The notes below the pieces were generated by a model, which saw only the letters and a list, made by a program, of their open reading frames with translations, made no database searches and had not been told where the DNA came from. The translations under genes and the position numbers were made by a program. Below, piece by piece: positions 16,008 through 22,049 of a DNA stretch of 22,049 nt; within the stretch, counting starts at the first letter, position 1; each line of letters starts with the position of its first letter. The stretch comes from SZUA-584 sp964607965 (GTDB lineage: Bacteria; Bacillota; Clostridia; Christensenellales; SZUA-584), in NCBI GenBank assembly GCA_964607965.1, contig CAZSMH010000022.1, forward strand, positions 1-22,049, in the 5' to 3' direction.

Positions 16008-17825
16008 ATGTGCGGTATAGTAGGCTATGTAGGCGATAAGGACGTTGTGCCTATTCTTTTGGGCGGACTTGAAAGGCTTGAGTACAGAGGATATGACAGC
16101 GCAGGCGTTGCGATTGTTAAAAACGGCGGTTTAAATGTATATAAAACAAAAGGGCGTCTTAAGGCTTTGTCTGAAATTCTTGACGGCTGCACGGTAAAAG
16201 GGGCTGCAGGAATAGGGCACACGCGCTGGGCGACGCATGGGGAGCCGTCTTTTGAGAATTCTCATCCCCATACCAACTGCGCCGGCGATATTGCTGTAGT
16301 GCATAACGGAATTATAGAGAATTACGTTAAACTTAAACAATGGCTTGTTAAGGAAGGCGCTCATTTTATATCTGAAACAGACACAGAAGTTATTGCACAT
16401 CTTATAAATTACTATTACAACGGAGATCTTAAAAAAGCCGTAACCAACGCTTTGACAAGAATTGAAGGTTCATATGCTCTTGGCGTGGTTTCGGCGAAAC
16501 ATCCCGATATAATAATCGCGGCGCGGAAAGACAGCCCGCTGGTAATTGGCTTAGGTCAGCATGAGAATCTTATCGCATCCGATATACCGGCGCTGCTTGC
16601 ATATACCCGCGAAGTTATATTTCTTGAAGATAAGGAAATAGCCGTTGTAAGGCGAGGCAGCGTATTGCTATTTGATGAATACGGTATGCCTGTGAATCGG
16701 GAGCCGCTTCACATTAATTGGGATATCAAACAGGCAGAAAAGGGAGGATATCCCCATTTTATGATAAAGGAGATACACGAGGAGCCTTGTGCATTAAAAG
16801 ACACTGTTTTGCCAAGGATAACGGACAATCAGATTAATCTGGATGAGATAGGGATACGTAATTGGAGCGGTATAAAAAAAATAAACATTATAGCCTGCGG
16901 AACTGCATATCACGCAGGCATGGTAGGCAAATATGTTATTGAGGATTTAGCAAGGATACCCGTAGAGGTTGACATTGCATCGGAATTTCGTTACCGCAGT
17001 CCAATTATAAATAACAATCAGATAGTAATTATTATAAGCCAATCAGGAGAAACCGCAGATACTCTTGCTGCAATGAGGGAAGCTAAAAAGCGCGGCGCCA
17101 AAATTGTGGCTATAGTCAATGCAGTCGGCAGCACGATTGCGCGCGAAGCCGATGCCGTTCTTTATACATACGCCGGCCCGGAGATAGCCGTTGCATCCAC
17201 AAAGGCATACAGTACGCAGCTTGCAGCAATTTATCTGATTGCAATGGCTCTCGGAAAGCAGACGGGGAACATTGACGAGACTGCTTATTCGCGCCACATG
17301 GCAGCTTTAAAAAAGATGCCGGAACTAATGGAGAACATACTGGAAAGCAAGCAGCAGATTTCGAAATTTGCGAGCAAGAACTTTACACAAAGCAGCGTTT
17401 TTTTTATCGGGCGGGGGCTTGATTATGTATTGTCTATGGAGGCCTCGCTCAAACTTAAGGAAATATCATATATCCACTCCGAAACTTACGCGGCGGGGGA
17501 GTTAAAGCATGGCACTATTGCGCTTATAGAGCCGGGCACTCTGGTGGTGGCAATCGCTACTCAAAAAAGACTTTTTGAAAAAACTTTCAGCAACATAAAG
17601 GAAGTTAAAGCCCGCGGTGCAAAGGTTCTTGCCGTATGTTTTAAGAGCTGCCCTCTGCCCGAAGATATAGCAGACGAAGTGATAAGCCTGCCGGATACGG
17701 ACGATCTTTTTGCGCCTGTACTTGCCGTTATACCTATGCAGCTTTTTGCATATTATATGGCGGTGGAAAAAGGTTGTGACGTAGATAAACCGCGAAATCT
17801 TGCAAAGAGCGTAACGGTGGAGTAA
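16008..17825 (+). CDS. glmS: Glutamine--fructose-6-phosphate aminotransferase (isomerizing)
   Basis: Makes glucosamine-6-phosphate from fructose-6-phosphate and glutamine, the entry step of amino-sugar synthesis. The 605 residues, close to the usual 600-610, start MCGIVGYVG; Cys2 is the glutaminase nucleophile after Met removal. The N-terminal amidotransferase domain has GYDSAG, GIGHTRWATHG and HNGIIENY. Two SIS domains follow, with IACGTAYHAG, IIISQSGETADT, STKAYSTQ and ESYIHSETYAAGELKHG-type sequence, ending KSVTVE. It is 22 bases downstream of glmM, which leaves no room for a glmS ribozyme between the genes; control by glucosamine-6-phosphate through that ribozyme is therefore unlikely here. 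Confidence 0.97.
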   Translation: MCGIVGYVGDKDVVPILLGGLERLEYRGYDSAGVAIVKNGGLNVYKTKGRLKALSEILDGCTVKGAAGIGHTRWATHGEPSFENSHPHTNCAGDIAVVHNGIIENYVKLKQWLVKEGAHFISETDTEVIAHLINYYYNGDLKKAVTNALTRIEGSYALGVVSAKHPDIIIAARKDSPLVIGLGQHENLIASDIPALLAYTREVIFLEDKEIAVVRRGSVLLFDEYGMPVNREPLHINWDIKQAEKGGYPHFMIKEIHEEPCALKDTVLPRITDNQINLDEIGIRNWSGIKKINIIACGTAYHAGMVGKYVIEDLARIPVEVDIASEFRYRSPIINNNQIVIIISQSGETADTLAAMREAKKRGAKIVAIVNAVGSTIAREADAVLYTYAGPEIAVASTKAYSTQLAAIYLIAMALGKQTGNIDETAYSRHMAALKKMPELMENILESKQQISKFASKNFTQSSVFFIGRGLDYVLSMEASLKLKEISYIHSETYAAGELKHGTIALIEPGTLVVAIATQKRLFEKTFSNIKEVKARGAKVLAVCFKSCPLPEDIADEVISLPDTDDLFAPVLAVIPMQLFAYYMAVEKGCDVDKPRNLAKSVTVE

Positions 17826-17862
17826 TAAATACAATAAGTTTAAATAAAATTTACCTAAATGC

Positions 17863-17892
17863 TTGCGAATAACAGCGTTTATGATGTAATAT
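17863..17892 (+). promoter_or_regulatory. Possible promoter upstream of the zinc-ribbon membrane protein
   Basis: TTGCGA (17863-17868), an 18-base spacer and TAATAT (17887-17892). Both boxes are imperfect and the region is A+T rich. It lies 52 bases before the ATG at 17944 and well after the glmS stop. Confidence 0.35.
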
Positions 17893-17943
17893 ACTTCTTA
17901 AGTACAGATATTATTACACATATTATTTAAGGAGGGTTTCCCT

Positions 17944-18765
17944 ATGTCTCCGTACAAGAATTTCTTAGCGGCAACAAAAGCTTTTTTTAACAGCAATGCA
18001 TTTTTAAAATTTATGCTCAGCGCACAGATTTTTATTTTTGCTGCAGGAGGGTTGTTTTATTTACTCGGACTGTATATCGTTGGGGTTTATGAGGCCTTTG
18101 TTTGTATTGGTACTATACTAATATGGGCAGGCCTTTTGCTTTCAGTGATAAAGGAAGATGCTCTTACAATAGTGATATCAAGCAGTGCGATTGCTCTTGG
18201 GAGCCTCGTTGCATGGATTATTGGCCTCGCAGGGAGAAATTACGGTTTTGGCATGGTGGTGGGCGGCAACTTTCAGTTCACACCGTTCTTCTATTTCCTG
18301 ATTTTCGCTGCCATAGCGATTGTTGTGTTTGTAAAAGCTGAAAAGTTCAGAGCAATGCGCGCTGCGTCTGCAGCAAAATCAGCCGGATACGCCTGCCCGG
18401 GATGCGGCAATTTTGTTCCGTACACATCAGGATTCTGTCCGTCCTGCGGAACCAAGCGCCCGGAACCCCAGTACGCACCTCCGGCACAGCCGCAGTATGC
18501 ACCTCCGGCACAGCCGCAGTATGCGCCTCCGGNNNNNNNNNNNNNNNNNNNNNNNNNNNNNNNNNNNNNNNNNNNNNNNNNNNNNNNNNNNNNNNNNNNN
18601 NNNNNNNNNNNNNNNNNNNNNNNNNNNNNNNNGCAGTATGCGCCTCCGGCACAGCCTGCTGCACCTGCACCTGAAGCGCCGGCCGGAAAAAAGTGCGTAT
18701 CATGCGGAGCCGATTTGCCTGCACAGGCGGTTTTCTGCGGGAAATGCGGAGCTCAGCAAGGTTAA
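17944..18765 (+). CDS. Membrane protein with two zinc ribbons and a QYAPPAQP repeat (function unknown)
   Basis: I do not recognise a named family. Four hydrophobic helices lie at about 24-45, 48-69, 73-96 and 115-131. A first zinc ribbon follows with Cys151/154 (CPGCG) and Cys165/168 (CPSCG), then a Pro/Gln/Tyr-rich repeat interrupted by a 100-N gap, and a second zinc ribbon at the C-terminus (CVSCG, CGKCG). The frame agrees on both sides of the gap, but the number of repeats is unknown, so total length is uncertain. AAGGAGG precedes the ATG. Double zinc ribbons with low-complexity linkers are common in uncharacterised Firmicutes membrane proteins; no function should be assumed. Confidence 0.8.
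   Translation: MSPYKNFLAATKAFFNSNAFLKFMLSAQIFIFAAGGLFYLLGLYIVGVYEAFVCIGTILIWAGLLLSVIKEDALTIVISSSAIALGSLVAWIIGLAGRNYGFGMVVGGNFQFTPFFYFLIFAAIAIVVFVKAEKFRAMRAASAAKSAGYACPGCGNFVPYTSGFCPSCGTKRPEPQYAPPAQPQYAPPAQPQYAPPXXXXXXXXXXXXXXXXXXXXXXXXXXXXXXXXXXQYAPPAQPAAPAPEAPAGKKCVSCGADLPAQAVFCGKCGAQQG
18469..18657 (+). repeat. 24-bp tandem repeat (QYAPPAQP) containing an assembly gap
   Basis: Units of CAGTAYGCRCCTCCGGCACAGCCG begin at 18469, 18493 and 18517. The third is cut by N at 18533-18632, and another unit starts at 18634. Seventeen bases (GCAGTATGCGCCTCCGG) are shared by the two edges. The true copy number cannot be read; the repeat itself is the likely reason the assembly broke here. Confidence 0.9.
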
Positions 18766-18818
18766 ACTGCAATATACAAAAAGCAATATATAATCTGTTG
18801 TTTTTGGGAGATCAACTT

Positions 18819-18850
18819 AAAAAGAGCTGCCTTTTTTAGCGGCTCTTTTT
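18819..18850. terminator. Bidirectional rho-independent terminator between the zinc-ribbon gene and cinA
   Basis: AAAAAGAGCTGC (18819-18830) pairs with GCGGCTCTTTTT (18839-18850), with one G-U pair, around an 8-base loop. The stem begins with an A-run and ends with a T-run, so it can stop transcripts from both convergent genes. It ends four bases from the last base of the cinA coding region. Confidence 0.85.
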
Positions 18851-18853
18851 ATC

Positions 18854-20101
18854 TTATGAATGCAATGCGGCGGTAAGCATTAATGATAAGGCATGAAGCG
18901 TTGCCATGCGGCGAACAGCCGACCGGTCGTTATCAAGTCTCCGTGCGAGATACAGTTTTTTTGTTTCGCAGTAACAATTGCTGTCTACTGCAATATACAC
19001 AAGCCCGACGGGTTTTTCGTCCGTGCCGCCGCCCGGGCCGGCTATGCCCGTGATGCCGACTCCTATATCAGCGTAAAAAAGCTCTCTTGCGCCTTTTGCC
19101 ATTTCTTTTGCCGTTTGCTCTGAAACGGCGCCAAACTGCTCAAGCGTACTGCTGCCAACTCCAAGCAGTTTTTGTTTACTGTCTTTTGCATATGCGCATA
19201 CGCCGCCTTTAAATACGGCAGAAGCGCCCGGGATATCTGTTATTGAAGCGCAAACCATACCGCCGGTGCAGCTTTCAGCTGCAGCAGCAGTGATGCGTCT
19301 ATGGATAAGTTCCTGTACAAGTGCGTTTTGCAGGCTGCCGATGTCTATTCCGTATACAAAATTTCCAAGCTTTTCTTTTATGATATTTATTACGGGTTCT
19401 ATCAGTGCATCAGCCGTAGCTGCATCTGCCGCTTTTGCGCTTACCCGGACTTTAACTTCGCCTAAAGCCGCGTAAGGTGCTACTGTGGGGTTTAAAGACT
19501 CAGTCATTAAATCTCTTAATGCATCTTCGACGGCGGACTCGCCTAAACCGAAAATGTATGCTGTTTTTGAACGGATGATTGAGTCTGTCATCGCCTGCAA
19601 AAAACAAGAAACATGATTCTCAAACATGGGGCGCATCTCGGAGGGCGGGCCAGGAAGCATAATAACTGTTTTGCCGCCGCTAGATAACGCTATACCCGGC
19701 GCAAAACCGAAATCGTTGGGAAAAACCGTTGATCCGGCGGGAATATCGGCCTGAAGCAGATTATTGGGAGTCATCTTAAGTCCGCGGTACAAATAAAAGT
19801 CTTTTATTTTTTGCTCCGAAGGTTTATGCCTTATAAGCCCAACGCCGAACATTTCAGCAACGCTCTTTTTTGTAATGTCGTCATATGTAGGACCAAGACC
19901 GCCTGTAGTTATAACTATATCTGCACGCGAAAGCGCTGCAGTAATGCTATCTTTAAGCCGGCCGGCATTATCGCCTACGACCGACTGATAAAAAACGTCA
20001 ATTCCAAGCTGCGATAATTGCATCGCAAGAAATGCGCTGTTTGTGTTAACGATGTCTCCCAGCAAAAGTTCGGTGCCTATACTAATAAGTTCTGCATTCA
20101 T
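18854..20101 (-). CDS. cinA: CinA family protein, competence/damage-inducible, NMN deamidase
   Basis: A two-domain cytoplasmic protein of 415 residues. The N-terminal MoCF/COG1058 domain begins MNAELISIGTELLLGDIVNTN and carries TTGGLGPTYDD (65-75) and MLPGPPSEM; in several bacteria it is an ADP-ribose pyrophosphatase. The C-terminal CinA domain, about 255-415, has AAAESCTGGMVCASITDIPGAS-type sequence and GITGIAGPGGGTDEKPVG, and corresponds to nicotinamide-mononucleotide deamidase in pyridine salvage. AAGGG lies about eight bases before the ATG. It is divergent from the beta-propeller gene. In Bacillus and streptococci cinA is linked to recA and competence; no recA is seen here. Confidence 0.94.
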   Translation of the reverse strand: MNAELISIGTELLLGDIVNTNSAFLAMQLSQLGIDVFYQSVVGDNAGRLKDSITAALSRADIVITTGGLGPTYDDITKKSVAEMFGVGLIRHKPSEQKIKDFYLYRGLKMTPNNLLQADIPAGSTVFPNDFGFAPGIALSSGGKTVIMLPGPPSEMRPMFENHVSCFLQAMTDSIIRSKTAYIFGLGESAVEDALRDLMTESLNPTVAPYAALGEVKVRVSAKAADAATADALIEPVINIIKEKLGNFVYGIDIGSLQNALVQELIHRRITAAAAESCTGGMVCASITDIPGASAVFKGGVCAYAKDSKQKLLGVGSSTLEQFGAVSEQTAKEMAKGARELFYADIGVGITGIAGPGGGTDEKPVGLVYIAVDSNCYCETKKLYLARRLDNDRSAVRRMATLHALSLMLTAALHS

Positions 20102-20130
20102 TCTTTTTCCCTTATGTTTTTAATATGACG

Positions 20131-20158
20131 ATTATACCACAGCTGTTTTACCGGGCAA
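20131..20158 (-). promoter_or_regulatory. Likely promoter of cinA
   Basis: On the minus strand, TTGCCC (plus-strand 20153-20158), a 16-base spacer and TATAAT (20131-20136) with a TGG directly upstream, making an extended -10. It lies about 30 bases upstream of the cinA ATG. Confidence 0.55.
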
Positions 20159-20173
20159 ACAAGTTTGTTATCA

Positions 20174-20202
20174 TTGTCTTTAAGTGCCGGTAGATGTATA
20201 AT
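20174..20202 (+). promoter_or_regulatory. Likely promoter of the beta-propeller gene
   Basis: TTGTCT (20174-20179), a 17-base spacer and TATAAT (20197-20202), 42 bases before the ATG at 20244. It is back to back with the cinA promoter. Confidence 0.55.
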
Positions 20203-20243
20203 AATAAACGTTATTTGAGATACATTTAAGGTAAGGTTTGTTA

Positions 20244-22049
20244 ATGAGAAAAAGGCAATACTCAATAAGAAGAAAATTAAGGAGACGTGCACATAAACGT
20301 TTTATAATAATTTCTGTGATAATTGCTGTTGCCTTTGTTGCAGGTGTTGTTTTTATTTGCGTGGCCATAAGCAATAAGCCGGGCAATCCCCTGCCGCCGA
20401 GCGATTCAATGGTCATGACGCCGCCTGATAATGTTACTCTGCCCGAACAATCGGACGATCCTTATGAACGGGAGATGGATGCACTGTCGGCTGATGTTCT
20501 GCCATATCCTACGGATAAGACAAATCCTGATAAATTGGGGCTTATCACTGAAATTATGGCGGGCGGCGAAATTGTGGAATCCTATACGGCAAGCGACCCT
20601 GTTACATTCGGTTCCGGGAAGCAGTATACCGACCTTGAAGGGATAATTACATTCCGGGGAAACAATTACCGCGATATGCCTAGCTTTGGCACGGTTAATA
20701 CTGATTTAAAGTCTCTTGAGATTGTTGAAACCAAAAAAACAGGCAAGATTGGCAAAAAGGGCGGAGCAACATACACCGGCCAGCCGCTTATAGTAAAATG
20801 GCCGGAAAAAACGCGAAAGATTATGACATCGCTGTATCAGCAGTATCGTGACAAAGATGATTTTGTAGAAGTCATTTACGCTACACTAAGCGGGCATATT
20901 TACTTTATGGATCTTTACACCGGGGAGCTTTCGCGTGACCCGATAGCTACAGGCGCGCCTGTTACGGGTACAGCAAGCATAGACCCCCGGGGATACCCTG
21001 TTATATATGTAGGCCAGGGACTGCAGCCAGACGGCAGGACATCCGGCTGTAAAGACATGTATATGCGCGCTTTCAGCCTTATAGACGGCTCGCTGCTTTT
21101 AAAATATGGGTGGGAAAAAGACGATCCGTTTGCGCACCGCGGTTGGCAGGCATACGGTTCAAGTCCGTTAATAGACGGTAAATCCGATACGCTTATAATG
21201 CCGGGAGAAAACGGCGTGCTGTATGTTTGCAGGCTTAACACTGTTTATGACGAGCAAGAGGGCATAATTTCTATGGACAAAGAGCCTTTGCTGGTTAAGT
21301 ACCGCTATACGTCTTCGCGAAATAAAGAGGCCAGCACAAAAGGACGCTGGGGGACGCAAAGTTCTGCTCTGGCATGGCGGGACAATCTTATATTTGCTGA
21401 TAACGCGGGTATTCTCTCGTGTATTAACCTTAATACCTTGGAACTTGTATATGCTAATGATTTATCGGACGACAGCGATATGACTATGGTTTTGGAGGAA
21501 GATGCGCAAAGCGGCACGTTTTATTTATACAGCGGCTGTAATTACGACCCGCTGGTACGCCCTCTGGGAGATACCGGAACAGTATATGCGCGAAAGCTTG
21601 ACGGTGTTACCGGAGAAGTTGTTTTAGAGAAAGCATTTACCGTCAAGTCGGACAGCAGCAGCAACGGCGGCATACTGGCTTCTCCTGTTCTGGGTATGGA
21701 CGATACAGATATAGAGAATCTGATTATATTCGGAATTACGCAGGAGGCTTTTGAAAGCTCCGTAACAAGCAGCCTTGTTGCGCTTGATAAAGCTACATTT
21801 AAGCAGGTCTGGAAATACGATATGCAAGCATCCGGCTGGTCGCCTTCGTCACCGGTACCGGTGTATACGAAGGATGGCAAGGGATACATAGTACAGTGCG
21901 ACAGCGAGGGAGATGTGGTCTTGGTGGACGGCTTGACAGGCAAAGAAGCCGCAAAGCTTAACGTTGGCGAACCTATAGAGGCGACTCCCGCCGTTTATGA
22001 TAATATGATAGTTGTGGCGTCCACAAAAGCAAATATTTTCTTTATCAGA
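20244..22049 (+). CDS. Membrane-anchored PQQ-like beta-propeller protein, 3' end beyond the window
   Basis: An open frame of 602 codons runs from the ATG at 20244 to the last base without a stop. The N-terminus is very basic (RKRQYSIRRKLRRRAHKR), followed by a membrane helix at about 20-42 and a Pro/Asp-rich linker. The rest is extracytoplasmic, with repeating blade-like segments: YTGQPLIVKWP, GHIYFMDLYTGEL, SIDPRGYPVIYVGQG, AFSLIDGSLLLKYGW, SSPLIDGKSDTLIMPGENG, LVALDKATFKQVWKYD and VVLVDGLTGKEAAKL. This alternation of D-x-x-T/D-G and aromatic strands is typical of PQQ/BamB-type propellers, which are often protein scaffolds rather than quinone enzymes. AAGG lies before the ATG. Function is unknown; the family call is firm at fold level only. 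Confidence 0.8.
   Translation, partial: MRKRQYSIRRKLRRRAHKRFIIISVIIAVAFVAGVVFICVAISNKPGNPLPPSDSMVMTPPDNVTLPEQSDDPYEREMDALSADVLPYPTDKTNPDKLGLITEIMAGGEIVESYTASDPVTFGSGKQYTDLEGIITFRGNNYRDMPSFGTVNTDLKSLEIVETKKTGKIGKKGGATYTGQPLIVKWPEKTRKIMTSLYQQYRDKDDFVEVIYATLSGHIYFMDLYTGELSRDPIATGAPVTGTASIDPRGYPVIYVGQGLQPDGRTSGCKDMYMRAFSLIDGSLLLKYGWEKDDPFAHRGWQAYGSSPLIDGKSDTLIMPGENGVLYVCRLNTVYDEQEGIISMDKEPLLVKYRYTSSRNKEASTKGRWGTQSSALAWRDNLIFADNAGILSCINLNTLELVYANDLSDDSDMTMVLEEDAQSGTFYLYSGCNYDPLVRPLGDTGTVYARKLDGVTGEVVLEKAFTVKSDSSSNGGILASPVLGMDDTDIENLIIFGITQEAFESSVTSSLVALDKATFKQVWKYDMQASGWSPSSPVPVYTKDGKGYIVQCDSEGDVVLVDGLTGKEAAKLNVGEPIEATPAVYDNMIVVASTKANIFFIR

Noticed and set aside
17826..17943. Terminator after glmS.
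   Set aside because: The A+T-rich stretch contains no stable stem followed by a T-run.

Overview
The window looks like a metagenome-assembled piece of a Clostridia-type Firmicutes chromosome. Evidence is the Bacillus-type PurR repressor, a yerC-pcrA-ligA cluster, an LCP (LytR-CpsA-Psr) protein, purine-rich ribosome binding sites and TTGACA/TATAAT promoters. Three runs of exactly 100 N (1594-1693, 5625-5724, 18533-18632) are scaffold joins. One of them is flanked by an identical 55-bp sequence on both sides and is probably a join artefact.

Layout. 1-431: the 3' part of a tRNA-Pro(CGG), three tandem hairpins, and a decayed C-terminal remnant of a tyrosine recombinase, which together look like the scar of a former integrated element. 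432-2439: an AraM/EgsA-type glycerol-1-phosphate dehydrogenase (+) facing purR (-), both cut by the first gap. 2590-6175: murC and a large LCP protein (+), the latter with an N-terminal internal duplication and a DPPET repeat. 6262-10734: yerC-pcrA-ligA as a tight minus-strand operon (TrpR-like regulator, UvrD-family helicase, NAD+ DNA ligase). 10981-13564: a secreted SH3b/peptidoglycan-binding protein whose C-terminus carries a YkuD-like His...His-x-Cys pattern, then a CtpA/CtpB-type S41 protease. 13664-17825: thioredoxin reductase trxB, then glmM-glmS, the first steps towards UDP-GlcNAc. 17944-18765: a four-helix membrane protein with two zinc ribbons and a QYAPPAQP repeat. 18854-20101: cinA (-). 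20244-end: a membrane-anchored PQQ-like beta-propeller protein that runs off the window.

Much of the window serves the cell envelope. GlmS and GlmM make glucosamine phosphates for UDP-GlcNAc, MurC adds the first stem-peptide residue, LCP proteins attach polymers to peptidoglycan, and the SH3b/YkuD-like protein and S41 protease act outside the membrane. The rest is DNA replication/repair (PcrA, LigA), purine control (PurR), redox (TrxB) and nucleotide salvage (CinA).

Most of the window is ordinary housekeeping DNA; I see no defence system, CRISPR array or intact mobile element. The points most worth a second look are the divergent YkuD-like domain, the palindrome over the -10 box of that gene, the repeat-rich LCP protein with its artefactual gap, and the tRNA-adjacent integrase scar.
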